Assembly (NCBI GenBank): GCA_013288645.1 | Contig: JABDBL010000011.1 | Location: 1 to 64,000, forward strand | Direction of reading: 5' to 3' | DNA length: 64,000 nt | Origin: Candidatus Melainabacteria bacterium | GTDB lineage: Bacteria > Cyanobacteriota > Vampirovibrionia > Obscuribacterales > Obscuribacteraceae | In this document: positions 9,490-19,605 of the stretch, piece by piece | How the letters are laid out: every line of letters starts with the position of its first letter | Numbering within the stretch: the first letter of the stretch is position 1 | Notes under the pieces: generated by a model | Seen by the model: only the letters and a program-made list of their open reading frames with translations | Database searches by the model: none | Told to the model about the DNA's origin: nothing | Position numbers and translations under genes: made by a program

Positions 9490-11820
9490 TTACATAGCAT
9501 TATTTTTGCTTTGCGAGAGCAAATTAATTCTGCGTTTGGCATCAGTAACGTAGCTCGCTTGTTGGGAGATTTTAATTGCTTGTTCGTATTCTTCCAGGGC
9601 TAAGTTTTTATTGTTCATTTTTTGCAGAATGAGTCCCATACGGTAATACGCTTCACCTAATTTATCGTCGTGTTTTACAGCTTCCTTATATTGAGCCAGA
9701 GCTTTTTCCAAATCTTTATTGATTTCATAAGCAGTGCCCAAATTGTAATGAGCACTGGCTAAATTGGGATCTAGAGTGATAGCAGTCTGCCAGTTTTTGA
9801 TTGCCGCGAGCAAATTATTTTTTGCTCGCATAGCTGCGCCGATGCCGTTATAGGTGATTGCGTCCTTAGGACTAAGAGCTAATGCTTTATGGAATTCGAC
9901 CATGGCTAGGTCGTATTTATGCAGTTGGTTATATATCAATCCAAGATTGCTATAAGCCTCAGCTATTTTTCCATCAGCTTCAATGGCCGCCTTATATTCT
10001 GTAATTGCTTCTGTTAGTTTGCCATTTAAATGAGCACGTACAGCGGCATTATAGTGGTCAACAGCCTCATCATCGAATTTCGGCGGGAAATAGTTCTGGC
10101 CCCCAACATGTGCTCTTTGTGCTTTTAATTTGACCGCCGCTGACATTTGAGCGTCTCCTTCGCTTTCTGGTTCGCTGCCAGCATTACTTATTGCAGCACT
10201 GGTTAAGCTATCAAGCGGATTGGGGGGAACGCTGGCTAACTTTTCTGTTTTTTCAACTTTTTCTTCAGGCTTTGCGGCAACATCTTTTTTATCGACTTTT
10301 TCATCATTCGGCTTCTCAGCAACATCTTTTTTATCGGTACTCTCGTCCACTGGCTTAGAGAAGCTAGTTTTGAAATCTGAAGCGAAAGAATTGTCAGCGG
10401 TTTTGCTTTCAGTGGAAACTGGTTGACTGGGTGTATTGTCAGCTACCGATATTGGCGGTTTAGGGTTGGCAGCTTCTAGGTTAGCTTTTTCTTTCAACAC
10501 TTGCTCGACAGATAAGGGAGTAATAACTGGCTCATCACTAGCCTTATTTTCTACTGAGCTAGCTGGAATTTTAGGTAATTCTGAGTTAGTACTTTCGATA
10601 GTTTTATTGACACCCATAGCTGCTAATTGATTGTCTTTGCTAGCAGGAGCAACTTCTGGACCGGTAATTTCTGGTTTGAGAGTTGCTACTGCTGAATTAG
10701 GGTCAGAGGTCACGGAGGTGTTTGCAGGAACTGGATTTATAGCTGGTGTTAGAAGAATATCTTTTGCAGAAGATGATTCGCTAACACTTGTTGGTGTTGT
10801 TACTGCAGCTGTTTCTGTCATTGCAGGCACTGAAGTGGGTGATTTAACAGGTGCAGTAGCAACTGGAATAGCAACCGAACTGTTTGATGCAGCCAGCTCA
10901 CCACTATTTGGGATGGATTGCGGGGCAGCAACAGGTTGGGCCGCATTTCCCTGCTTAACTGAGGTTGCGGTTTTTTCGTTAGAAGCAGTAGTTGTAATGT
11001 CAGTATTAGCAGGAGCGCTTTGTTTGTTAGTTGGTTTATTGTGTCCGAACGGATTGATACTAGCAATTTTGCCTAAATTTTTTCCGGCATTAAGACTGGA
11101 CGTCCAAGCGTCTTTGATGCTGTTTACTGTTTTTGCTTTGATGCCCTTTTCTGAGTCTGGTGTTGAACTTGCGCTTGCATCTGTTGCACGAATGTCTTTT
11201 GGTGCACTTTTGCTGGTGTCAACAACTGGGTTCTTCTCATCAACCGCGCCATTGTTTGAAGCGCTTGGGGTTTTGTTAGTTTCGGAAAGGGTTAAATTGA
11301 TTACAGCTGATGCTTGATCGATTTTCGCTAAGGATGGTTGTGCTGAAACGTTAGGTGAAACACCGATACGTATCCTTGATTTTGTGCCATCACTTGCAGT
11401 GGCGTAGGACAGACTGTTCAATTCTGGATAGAATTTCATTAATTCGTCTAGAACTGCTTTTGCTTTGGGTGTTTTGTCAACAGCGAAAGAGGTTTGGGGA
11501 AATTCAAGCACGATATCGTGCTTCTGTCCGGGATAATCTCTTAACTGCGGTTCAACAGGACTTAAGTGCGCGGGATTATCAAATTCAATTACAAGCTGTT
11601 TATTTTCATTGACGTAGATATTTCGGATTGCCACAGTATTAACATTGACTGGTTTAGGGCTGACTGTGTTAGAGGCTATTGAACCGTTATTGACGGCACT
11701 AGGTGCTGTCGTTAATTGCTCAGCGCTAAGTACGGGTAGCCTCATGGAATAATTAGATATAAGAGAAAGTCCGAGTGCTAAAGGCAATTGCACTTTTAAT
11801 TTGTTGGAAAATTTCATCAT
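9490..11820 (-). CDS. Exported AMIN-like/TPR protein with long disordered linker
   Basis: A 776-residue exported protein. Residues 1-33 are a signal peptide (LPLALGLSLISNYSM, then VLSAEQ). Residues about 60-180 are beta-rich (VAIRNIYVNENKQLVIEF) and resemble an AMIN domain, which in other proteins targets the cell wall or secretins. Residues about 185-590 are a Ser/Thr/Pro/Ala/Lys-rich linker that includes near-repeats KKDVAEKP and KKDVAAKP. Residues about 595-765 hold four to five TPR units (AEAYSNLGLIYNQLHKYDLA, ASAHYNLGTAYEINKDLEKA). ATG ATG start with AAGGA upstream. The likely role is a periplasmic scaffold at the envelope; the partner is unknown. Confidence 0.8.
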   Translation of the reverse strand: MMKFSNKLKVQLPLALGLSLISNYSMRLPVLSAEQLTTAPSAVNNGSIASNTVSPKPVNVNTVAIRNIYVNENKQLVIEFDNPAHLSPVEPQLRDYPGQKHDIVLEFPQTSFAVDKTPKAKAVLDELMKFYPELNSLSYATASDGTKSRIRIGVSPNVSAQPSLAKIDQASAVINLTLSETNKTPSASNNGAVDEKNPVVDTSKSAPKDIRATDASASSTPDSEKGIKAKTVNSIKDAWTSSLNAGKNLGKIASINPFGHNKPTNKQSAPANTDITTTASNEKTATSVKQGNAAQPVAAPQSIPNSGELAASNSSVAIPVATAPVKSPTSVPAMTETAAVTTPTSVSESSSAKDILLTPAINPVPANTSVTSDPNSAVATLKPEITGPEVAPASKDNQLAAMGVNKTIESTNSELPKIPASSVENKASDEPVITPLSVEQVLKEKANLEAANPKPPISVADNTPSQPVSTESKTADNSFASDFKTSFSKPVDESTDKKDVAEKPNDEKVDKKDVAAKPEEKVEKTEKLASVPPNPLDSLTSAAISNAGSEPESEGDAQMSAAVKLKAQRAHVGGQNYFPPKFDDEAVDHYNAAVRAHLNGKLTEAITEYKAAIEADGKIAEAYSNLGLIYNQLHKYDLAMVEFHKALALSPKDAITYNGIGAAMRAKNNLLAAIKNWQTAITLDPNLASAHYNLGTAYEINKDLEKALAQYKEAVKHDDKLGEAYYRMGLILQKMNNKNLALEEYEQAIKISQQASYVTDAKRRINLLSQSKNNAM

Positions 11821-12133
11821 TTTTATATCCTTGCGCTATCTATTCTGTATCTATTAAGTAAGTAAAACGGCTAAACAATCGGGTTTATGGTTTGATGTAT
11901 AGTGTCGCATCTGAGTTATTAAACAGTAAAGTCTACTGCAGAGCTTTACTTCTTCCTAGCCTAATTTTTTAATTAGTTTTGTTTGACAATATGGGTTTGG
12001 ATGAGTCCTGTATAAGCTTTTGTACTATTGCTTTAAGTAATTAAATAATTTAGGCGTCTTTTGTTGGTTCTCATATAGAATTTGCTACTCTAAGGGGGTT
12101 CCAAGTGGATATATTGGGGGAGTTCCGTAAATT
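11821..12133. other. Divergent intergenic region (313 bp)
   Basis: It separates the AMIN-like/TPR gene from the aldolase gene, so it must hold two promoters. A TTGACA hexamer is at 11983-11988 and TATAAG at 12011-12016, but the 22-base spacing is not canonical. GTAAAG and CTTTAC at 11926-11949 can form a short hairpin. No gene is seen. Confidence 0.4.
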
Positions 12134-13204
12134 ATGCCGGTCATGACTGAATTATCTAAAATCGAAAAAGCTTTGGCTGATAAGGCTGATTATTACTTAA
12201 ATCACAAAAGTACGACTATTCCCAAAGGAAGTTTGCACTTGCCAGGCCCAGATTATGTGGATCGTATCTATGCTCCTTCAGACCGGTCGCCGCGAGTTTT
12301 GGCTAATATAGAGAGAATTATAAATACCGGCCGCTTATCGGGTACTGGTTATGTATCAATTCTGCCTGTAGATCAAGGCATTGAGCACTCAGCAGGGGCA
12401 TCTTTTGCTAAGAATCCATTGTATTTTGATGGTGAAAATATAGTCAAATTGGCCATCGAAGGCGGTTGTAATGCAGTTGCTTCTACTTTTGGAGTGCTCG
12501 GTTCAGTGTCTCGCAAATATGCACACAAAATTCCTTTTATTTGCAAACTCAATCATAATGAGTTTCTGAGCTACCCTAATCATTACGATCAAATTTTATT
12601 TGGTACTGTGGATCAAGCATGGGAATTAGGGGCAGCTGCTGTGGGTGCCACTATTTATTTTGGTTCCCAGGAGTCTCGCAGACAAATTCAAGAAATTGCT
12701 GTTGCTTTTCACGAAGCACACCAATTAGGTATGGCTACGATTCTCTGGTGCTATTTACGCAATCCTGCTTTTAAACAAGGTGACACCGATTATTCTTTAG
12801 CCGCCGACCTTACAGGACAAGCTAATCACTTAGGGGTGACAATTGAAGCAGACATTATCAAGCAAAAAATGCCTGAAAATAATGGTGGCTACAATGCGTT
12901 GAAGTTTGGCAAAACTGATGAAAGAGTTTATTCTCAATTGACTAGCGATCATCCTATTGATCTGACACGCTACCAGGTGGCTAATTGCTATATGGGTAGA
13001 GCTGGATTGATAAATTCTGGCGGTGCATCATCCGGTGCAAAGGATATGGATGAGGCCATCACTACCGCTGTCATAAATAAAAGAGCTGGTGGTATGGGGC
13101 TGATATCTGGACGCAAAGCTTTTCAAAGACCAATGAAAGAAGGTATTGAATTGCTTAATGCCATACAGGACGTATATTTGTGTCCTGAGGTAACAATTGC
13201 CTAA
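12134..13204 (+). CDS. fbaB: Class I fructose-bisphosphate aldolase (DhnA/FbaB type)
   Basis: A 356-residue TIM-barrel aldolase of the DeoC/LacD/DhnA group. Typical blocks are [62 protein letters not shown] (carrying the candidate Schiff-base lysine region) and [16 protein letters not shown]. It splits fructose 1,6-bisphosphate into DHAP and glyceraldehyde 3-phosphate, or runs in reverse in gluconeogenesis, without a metal. GGGGGAG lies 11 bases before the ATG. The stop overlaps the start of the next gene by 8 bases. Confidence 0.92.
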   Translation: MPVMTELSKIEKALADKADYYLNHKSTTIPKGSLHLPGPDYVDRIYAPSDRSPRVLANIERIINTGRLSGTGYVSILPVDQGIEHSAGASFAKNPLYFDGENIVKLAIEGGCNAVASTFGVLGSVSRKYAHKIPFICKLNHNEFLSYPNHYDQILFGTVDQAWELGAAAVGATIYFGSQESRRQIQEIAVAFHEAHQLGMATILWCYLRNPAFKQGDTDYSLAADLTGQANHLGVTIEADIIKQKMPENNGGYNALKFGKTDERVYSQLTSDHPIDLTRYQVANCYMGRAGLINSGGASSGAKDMDEAITTAVINKRAGGMGLISGRKAFQRPMKEGIELLNAIQDVYLCPEVTIA

Positions 13205-14165
13205 ACAGGCTTATGCGTTAATCGTAATTCTATTTACGGTATTTTGTGCAGATAAATCGATTGCTGCTCCAGTCCGGATTGACGATTGTAAGATCGGTCA
13301 ACAGTTAAATTTGCCTATATATGAATGGGTTGATAAGAGCATGCCACGGAAAGGCACTATTGTTGCTGTTCATGGCTTAACTCTTTATGCGGACTGTTGG
13401 GACAAGTGTGCCCGCCACTTAGCGGCAAATGGCTTTCGAGTGTTTGCTCTTGACCAAAGAGGTTTTGGACGTTGGAATACAGAAGGAAGTAAATTCGGCG
13501 GCGATGACAAAATAGAAATTAGTCAAAGCCAGCAAGATCTCTTGGATTTTGTTATCACCCTGCGCCAGACCCATCCTAATCAAAAGCTCTTTTTATTAGG
13601 AGAGAGTCTTGGATCAAATATGGCTTTATTGCTTATCAGTGAACATCCTGAATTAGTAGATGGTGCAATTCTCTCAGCCTTGTGTTATAAAAATCGAGTC
13701 CATGCTAAACCCGGACATTGGCTAAAGGATTTTGCTAAAGAAGTAGTTAAACCTAATGCGCCCGTGAACCTAATACCATATTCAGCACCATATCTAACTA
13801 ATGATCCAATTGTAGCTAAAGCATGTAATGCTGACCCAATGATCGATAGGACAATGACACCAGAAGATCTGGTTAAAATCGATATTCTTAATAACAAAGC
13901 TATCTCTGCTGCCAAATCATTGCCAGCTAGTTTTCCCTTGTTGTTTATATCTGGGTTGCAAGATGCCATGTTTAAGTCAGTTGACTTACCTAATTTAATG
14001 CTTAAGCTTGGTTCGAAGAATGTTTCGCTTCGTCTAATCAAGGGAAAGGGACATCTATTACTCGAGCATCAAAAAGTCGACCCACAAATTAGTGCAATAA
14101 TAGATACCTGGCTTTCTAAGCAGCTAAAAGATGGGCGGACTGCTAAGGCTTCTGTACCAAACTAA
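13197..14165 (+). CDS. Exported alpha/beta-hydrolase (serine aminopeptidase/lysophospholipase-like)
   Basis: A 322-residue hydrolase with a Sec signal peptide ([18 protein letters not shown]). The fold motifs are [19 protein letters not shown], the nucleophile elbow GESLGSN, the acid in SGLQDAMF and the base in [10 protein letters not shown], so the triad is present. It resembles monoacylglycerol lipase/S33 hydrolases; the substrate is unknown, and the signal peptide places it outside the cytoplasm. TTG at 13197 is the start, with GAGGTAACAA inside the end of the aldolase gene; the 8-base overlap suggests translational coupling, though no functional link to glycolysis is evident. Confidence 0.82.
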   Translation: MPKQAYALIVILFTVFCADKSIAAPVRIDDCKIGQQLNLPIYEWVDKSMPRKGTIVAVHGLTLYADCWDKCARHLAANGFRVFALDQRGFGRWNTEGSKFGGDDKIEISQSQQDLLDFVITLRQTHPNQKLFLLGESLGSNMALLLISEHPELVDGAILSALCYKNRVHAKPGHWLKDFAKEVVKPNAPVNLIPYSAPYLTNDPIVAKACNADPMIDRTMTPEDLVKIDILNNKAISAAKSLPASFPLLFISGLQDAMFKSVDLPNLMLKLGSKNVSLRLIKGKGHLLLEHQKVDPQISAIIDTWLSKQLKDGRTAKASVPN

Positions 14166-14367
14166 CTAATTACCCAAAAATACAGTCATTTTTTATAAAT
14201 ATGGTTAATGCGTGTTCTCGCTTTTGGATTTGGCAAAGTTAGCCATAACCAGTAATTTTATCTTTCGTCTTGAGCCAAATTAAACTGGCATTAGGACAAA
14301 AGCACTTGCGTTCGAGTAGAACCGAACAATTTTGGACCGGGCAATTTAATTTATCTGCTTGTCAGAA

Positions 14368-14814
14368 TCATGTTGGCGGTGGCAAGGAAACTATACCAAA
14401 CCAGAAATTTTCAACTGTTTTGACAACGTCACAAAACTCAGTAAAATCTACAGGCTTCACTATATAACAATTAGCACCAAGGTCATAAGCAGCTACAATA
14501 TCTTGCTCTCTTATTGAAGTGGTTAAAACAATAACTGGAATGCGACGAAGATCCTTATCTGCTTTAAGTTCAGCTAGCACCTCTCTACCGTCTTTAACAG
14601 GTAAGTTTAAGTCAAGCATAATGATGTCTGGTCGTCGCGCATCAACGTACTTGTCTTGCTTTCGCAAGAAACGCATTGCATGCACACCATCGCCGACAGT
14701 ATGTATAAAGAAGGGCAATTTAGTATCCGAGAGAGCCTCTTTTGTGAGAAGTACATCTGCTGGATTGTCTTCAATAAGTAAAATTTCTATCGGGCGTTTC
14801 TTCCGGTCAATCAT
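14368..14814 (-). CDS. Single-domain response regulator, Rcp1 type
   Basis: A 148-residue receiver without output domain. [18 protein letters not shown] carries the acidic pocket, [13 protein letters not shown] the phospho-acceptor aspartate, VLTTS the switch threonine and CYIVKPVDF the lysine. The NPAD signature and the extended C terminus are those of the cyanobacterial phytochrome partner Rcp1 subgroup. The start codon overlaps the stop of the histidine kinase gene by 8 bases, so the two are a cognate pair. Output must come by protein contact or onward phosphotransfer. Confidence 0.92.
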   Translation of the reverse strand: MIDRKKRPIEILLIEDNPADVLLTKEALSDTKLPFFIHTVGDGVHAMRFLRKQDKYVDARRPDIIMLDLNLPVKDGREVLAELKADKDLRRIPVIVLTTSIREQDIVAAYDLGANCYIVKPVDFTEFCDVVKTVENFWFGIVSLPPPT

Positions 14815-16405
14815 TGAATTTATTCTCTGTAGGCAAAGTGAAGTAAAATATTGTGCCCTTACCTATCTCAGATTCTACCCAAATTTTACCATTGTGTCTT
14901 TCTACTATTCTTTTACAGATGGTAAGTCCCATTCCGGTACCCGGATATTTATCTATTGTATTAAGACGCTTAAATGGTTGAAAAATGTGGTCATTATATT
15001 TTTGCTCGAATCCAATGCCATTGTCGCGCACTGATATTAGCCAATGGTCTTGCTCGTTTTTAGCTTCAATATGTATTTCCGGACTTTTGTCTTTACAGAA
15101 TTTGATTGCGTTATTAATTAGGTTTTGGAATAATTGTACCAACTGAGTTTTGTTACCTGGTAAAACTGGTAGATCATGATACGTGATTTGTGCTTTGGTC
15201 TCTTTAATGTGAACTGCCAGATTCTCTATAGTTATTGCGACAGCCTCTGACAAGTTAGTAGATTGAAAGATTAGACCGTCACTATTAACATGCGAAAGAG
15301 AGAGGAGGGCGTTTATGAGATTGCGCATACGAATGGCACCGTCTACAGCTAAGTTAATTAAATCATTGGCATCGTCATCTAATTTGTCTTTATATTTCTT
15401 TTCTAGGATTTGTAGACAGCCTGCGACCCCTCTTAATGGTTCCTGCAAGTCATGTGACGCTATATAAGCAAATTGTTGAAGCTCAAGGTTTGAACGTTCC
15501 ATTTCGGCTAGCGCTATTCGTCTTTGTTCTGCTCTTTTGTGTTCGGTGATATCGCTACTTATTGCTAGAACAGCGACTGGATGTCCTTGCTCATCACATT
15601 TTAGTGCTTGTCTACTAGCGGTTACTATCTTTTGTCCATCGGACCTATAATCAGTCAGTTCACCGTTCCAACGTCCTTTTTCAATTAATTCTTTTTGGAT
15701 TTGCTCTCTGGGGATATCAAACTCGGTTTTCAATAGCGCGTAATAATTATTTTCCAGAGCTTCTTTTTGAGTGTATCCATATACTTCTTCAGCACCAGAA
15801 TTCCAATAGCGTATTGTTCCTTCCAAATCACGCACCACAATGGCATCATGGCTAAGGTTGAGTAATTCTGCTTGCGCTTGTAGCTCAGTAGTAATTTTAC
15901 GATCGCGTTTTATTGACTCTTCGAGTTTTCTATTTAATTCCTCCAACTCTTTTGGACCTCTAAGCTCAAGCAATTTTGGTATCAATGGCCATAAAATCAG
16001 AGCAGTGGCCAAAGATATTAATGCCGTGCCGGCGTCTATAGATGCTTCGGCCCAATAAAATGGTTGATATAGTGTCCAAATTTTCATTAAATGAGTTGTG
16101 CCGCAAGCAATGATGAACATGCCGAAGAGTTGAAATATCCAAGGATAAGGAAGCTCTCTTTTATGGCGGACGAAATACCAAAGAGCAAGAGGAATAGCAA
16201 AATATGCGAGTGCAATACCTAAATTGGCTAATATCAGGAATATTAGTAATGCCGGATCCCAATTTAGACAGAATCCGTGAGGCATAAAACTACTATGTCG
16301 AATGTGACCGGAATCTTGTGCGTAACAATTAGGGGCTAGGGTAATTATTGATGCAGTGTATATCAATAAGACACAGCTAAATAAATTGCGTTGCATTGTG
16401 AGCAT
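14807..16405 (-). CDS. Sensor histidine kinase with ethylene-receptor-like membrane domain
   Basis: A 532-residue kinase. A signal peptide (1-29) is followed by [12 protein letters not shown] and three membrane helices (about 52-78, 88-110, 120-142) that align with the ethylene-binding domain of ETR1 and bacterial homologues: [15 protein letters not shown], then [16 protein letters not shown]. The copper ligands of ETR1 (Cys65, His69) correspond to Cys101 and His105, and Tyr32 to Tyr68, but the residue equivalent to ETR1 Asp25 is Asn61. A PAS domain (about 182-295), HisKA with His318 in ASHDLQEPL and a full HATPase ([22 protein letters not shown]) follow. It is paired with the Rcp1-type receiver and divergent from the hybrid kinase. 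Ligand unproven. Confidence 0.9.
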   Translation of the reverse strand: MLTMQRNLFSCVLLIYTASIITLAPNCYAQDSGHIRHSSFMPHGFCLNWDPALLIFLILANLGIALAYFAIPLALWYFVRHKRELPYPWIFQLFGMFIIACGTTHLMKIWTLYQPFYWAEASIDAGTALISLATALILWPLIPKLLELRGPKELEELNRKLEESIKRDRKITTELQAQAELLNLSHDAIVVRDLEGTIRYWNSGAEEVYGYTQKEALENNYYALLKTEFDIPREQIQKELIEKGRWNGELTDYRSDGQKIVTASRQALKCDEQGHPVAVLAISSDITEHKRAEQRRIALAEMERSNLELQQFAYIASHDLQEPLRGVAGCLQILEKKYKDKLDDDANDLINLAVDGAIRMRNLINALLSLSHVNSDGLIFQSTNLSEAVAITIENLAVHIKETKAQITYHDLPVLPGNKTQLVQLFQNLINNAIKFCKDKSPEIHIEAKNEQDHWLISVRDNGIGFEQKYNDHIFQPFKRLNTIDKYPGTGMGLTICKRIVERHNGKIWVESEIGKGTIFYFTLPTENKFND

Positions 16406-16584
16406 TTTTCAATTAATTTTGTGAGAAAAGGTACAGCAGTTAAATTTGCTAGGCTTAAATTATATCTGCTGCTAAGGTAATTAGGGCAAATGTGACAACC
16501 CTTTTGCGGCAGCTTGACAATTGTAAAAAATTTACTCTCCACTAGATAATCTCAACTGATACCATTGTTTTATTAGGAGGTGAT

Positions 16585-19557
16585 ATGACGCTTAGAAGAC
16601 TATTCTTTCTATTTTTTGTTCTAGCTATGGCATTTATGGCGGCGTTGGCCTTTGTTAATGATAGACAGGAAAGAGTGCAGCACGCGCTCGTTGCTAGCGA
16701 GCAAAGTCGTTTTTTATCGTCTAAATTGGCCCATGGGCTAAAACAGAGTTCAGATCAGTTAACTATTATGGCCAGACTATATGCAATTACTGGCAGACAA
16801 GAATATTTGAACTATTTCCATGAGATTTTAGGTATCAGAGAAGGTAAACTTCCTCGTCCTGTTGATTATACAGTTACTTACTGGGATCAGGTTTTAGGAA
16901 GCGGACAAAGACCGAGCGCTTATGGTCCTCCTCAAAGTTTTAATTCAATATTGAATAGTCTAAAGCTAACTGCGGAAGAAAGCACTTTATTGGCCGAAGC
17001 GGCAAACAGATCCAATGCTTTAGTTTCCTTGGAAGAGCAGTCTTTTAATGCTCGCAAGGGATTATTTAAAGATAGCAAGGGTAATTATTCAGTGCGTGGC
17101 AAGCCTGATCTCAGATTATCAGTCAATTTATTGTGCGGGGATGAATATTTGCATGCGAAAGCGGAAATAATGCGTCCTATTCAGAAATTTATGGATATGG
17201 TTAATCAGCGTACCGAAAAAGAAAATATAGATCTCGCTCAAAATTATGAATTATGGATTAATGCTGAATTGATACTGGCTGCAGTATCATCTGTTATTGT
17301 TCTGATTCTCTTTTTGAAAACCTTTGAATCATTGCTTAAGCCAACTTTTGAGCTGGTTAAACAAGCCCAAAAACTAGAAATGGGCGATTACTCTAGCCGC
17401 AATTATCTTAAAGTGAATAACGAGATTGGGACGCTTGCCAAAGTTTTTAATAATATGGCTGGAGCTATCTCAAGCGAAATCCGTCGCCTAAAGGAAACGC
17501 AGGATAGTTTGACTTTATATGCAGAGGAACTGCGTAAATTAACTACAGAATTAGAGCAGGCTAAAGAGGCAGCGGTCAGTGCAAATGAATATAAAAGTCG
17601 CTTCTTAGCTAATATGAGTCATGAAATTCGTACACCAATGAATGCCATTATTGGATTAACATATTTGCTGCGCCAGACCAAATTAACTGATCGTCAATCT
17701 GACTATCTTTATAAATTGGAGACTTCAGGCAAATCATTATTAGCCATAATCAATGATATTTTGGATTATTCAAAAGTTGAAGCCGGCAAATTGCAATTAG
17801 AGAATGTTGATTTCAGATTAGATGAATTATTGCATAATTTGGCTGCTATTCTTTCTGTGAATGCTGGTAACAAAGACGTTGAAATATTATTTTCGATAGA
17901 CAGTGATGTTCCAGCTCAATTGAACGGTGATCCACTGCGCTTGCAACAGATCCTTATGAACCTTGCCGGGAATGCGATTAAATTTACCCAGGAGGGAGAA
18001 ATTGTACTTGCTGTGCGAGTAAAGGAAAGAAAAAATGACAATATGGAATTAGAATTTGCTGTCAGTGATACTGGTTTAGGAATGACTGAAGAACAAATAC
18101 GCCATGTCTTTGAGGCGTTCACGCAAGCTGATACGTCAACTACCCGCCGTTTTGGAGGCACTGGTTTAGGTTTGGCTATTAGTCGCAAACTAGTTGGCTT
18201 GATGGGGGGGCAAATGACGGTTGAGAGTATGCCTAATAAAGGAAGTGTATTTAAGTTTAACGCTTTTCTATCTGTGCCCAAGCAACCCTTAACAATAGAA
18301 AGTACGTCTGTTGCAAATTTACCTGTAAAATTACAAGTTCTTGTAGTCGACGATAATGTTACTGCGAGGGAAATTGTATCTTCAATAGCTTCGTCGTTTG
18401 GTTGGATAGTCAATAGTGCCTCCTCCGGGCAAGAGGCGATTCATATGGTAGAAGAATCAATTGCTCGGAACAATCAATATGGACTCATAATTTCAGATTG
18501 GAAAATGTTCGATATTGACGGCATAGAAGTTATAAACACTGTTAAAAAATTGGACAAAAGCGGTAAACCTCCTTTAGGTATTTTATTGACATCACATGCA
18601 CATGATGCTTTAGCACAAGCTGAGAAAGCCGAGGATATCCTGGATGGCTTTTTAACCAAACCACTTACAGCTTCTGATCTTTTAAATGCGGTTGTTAATG
18701 CTTATCATAAAACCCCAGTCGTTAAACCAATGCAAAGCGATCACAGATTAGTCAGCCAATTGCAGGGGGCTAGGCTGCTTCTTGTTGAGGACAATCTAGT
18801 TAACCAGGAAGTTGGTATAGAAATATTGAAAGCGGCTGGAGCAAACGTAGAGATTGCTAATAATGGGCAAGAAGCCTTGGATAAACTACAGTCCAATGGT
18901 ACTAAATATGATGCTGTATTGATGGATCTACAAATGCCTGTTATGGACGGATACCAAGCAACGCAAAAAATTAGATTATTGGAAAAATTGAAAATGATAC
19001 CAGTTATTGCCATGACGGCCGATGTGTTACCTGCTGATCGTGAGCGGGCTTTGGCTGCCGGTATGAATGATTTTATTGGTAAGCCTTTTGCTCTAAACGA
19101 GCTATTTAGTACTTTGCGTAAATGGTTACCCAATATAGATCCGAATTTAAAAACTACAAGTGTGGCTATCACAGAAAAAAAAGATATTGAATCAGGGTTG
19201 CCGGAATTTTTGGGTGAATTGCACGTAACGGAATCGATTGCCAGATTTAGTGACGTCAAAATCTATTTAACCATAGCTCAGCGCGTGATAGAAACAGAGG
19301 GACAAACGGCTCAAAATATTGAACAGGCTTTTGCTTCTCGGGATTATCAAGAAGCAAATCGACTTGCTCATTCTTTAAAAGGAATTGCGAGTTATATAGG
19401 TGCTCCAAATCTGACTAATGCAGCAGGGGAACTTGAGGATGCATTGAAAGCATTGGATCTGGAAGCGGTGCCTAGTCTTTTGATCTCGGTTAAAACTCTT
19501 TTGCCACAGGTGATAGGAAATCTTACTCAACTGGTAAACTTGAGCAAACATGAATAA
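16585..19557 (+). CDS. Hybrid histidine kinase with two receivers and Hpt domain
   Basis: A 990-residue membrane kinase. TM helices at about 5-23 and 229-246 flank an extracytoplasmic sensor of about 200 residues. HAMP (250-305), HisKA with His346 in [12 protein letters not shown], HATPase ([24 protein letters not shown]), receiver 1 (Asp638 in IISDWKM), receiver 2 (Asp781 in [11 protein letters not shown]) and a C-terminal Hpt (His929 in [12 protein letters not shown]) follow. All phosphorelay residues are present. Receiver 1 lacks the usual MDxxMP context. AGGAGGTGAT directly before the ATG is a very strong ribosome binding site. It is followed after 48 bases by the receiver-kinase fusion, its likely phospho-acceptor. 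Confidence 0.95.
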   Translation: MTLRRLFFLFFVLAMAFMAALAFVNDRQERVQHALVASEQSRFLSSKLAHGLKQSSDQLTIMARLYAITGRQEYLNYFHEILGIREGKLPRPVDYTVTYWDQVLGSGQRPSAYGPPQSFNSILNSLKLTAEESTLLAEAANRSNALVSLEEQSFNARKGLFKDSKGNYSVRGKPDLRLSVNLLCGDEYLHAKAEIMRPIQKFMDMVNQRTEKENIDLAQNYELWINAELILAAVSSVIVLILFLKTFESLLKPTFELVKQAQKLEMGDYSSRNYLKVNNEIGTLAKVFNNMAGAISSEIRRLKETQDSLTLYAEELRKLTTELEQAKEAAVSANEYKSRFLANMSHEIRTPMNAIIGLTYLLRQTKLTDRQSDYLYKLETSGKSLLAIINDILDYSKVEAGKLQLENVDFRLDELLHNLAAILSVNAGNKDVEILFSIDSDVPAQLNGDPLRLQQILMNLAGNAIKFTQEGEIVLAVRVKERKNDNMELEFAVSDTGLGMTEEQIRHVFEAFTQADTSTTRRFGGTGLGLAISRKLVGLMGGQMTVESMPNKGSVFKFNAFLSVPKQPLTIESTSVANLPVKLQVLVVDDNVTAREIVSSIASSFGWIVNSASSGQEAIHMVEESIARNNQYGLIISDWKMFDIDGIEVINTVKKLDKSGKPPLGILLTSHAHDALAQAEKAEDILDGFLTKPLTASDLLNAVVNAYHKTPVVKPMQSDHRLVSQLQGARLLLVEDNLVNQEVGIEILKAAGANVEIANNGQEALDKLQSNGTKYDAVLMDLQMPVMDGYQATQKIRLLEKLKMIPVIAMTADVLPADRERALAAGMNDFIGKPFALNELFSTLRKWLPNIDPNLKTTSVAITEKKDIESGLPEFLGELHVTESIARFSDVKIYLTIAQRVIETEGQTAQNIEQAFASRDYQEANRLAHSLKGIASYIGAPNLTNAAGELEDALKALDLEAVPSLLISVKTLLPQVIGNLTQLVNLSKHE

Positions 19558-19605
19558 GATTCGTTTTTATGATCCTCTAAGAATAGGCATATAAGTAAAG
19601 CACGC

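Noticed and set aside
10631-11317. A 228-residue plus-strand frame opposite the linker of the AMIN-like/TPR gene
   Set aside because: It is a by-product of low-complexity coding on the other strand: valine/serine/alanine-rich composition, no ribosome binding site, no domain.
14166-14367. A cysteine-bearing minus-strand frame after the Rcp1-type gene (NCPVQNCSV, then CFCPNA)
   Set aside because: It looks zinc-ribbon-like but has no start codon after the preceding stop; possibly a decayed gene end, not supportable.
17916-18413. A 165-residue frame antisense to the hybrid kinase
   Set aside because: It lies wholly within well-conserved HATPase/receiver coding sequence on the other strand.
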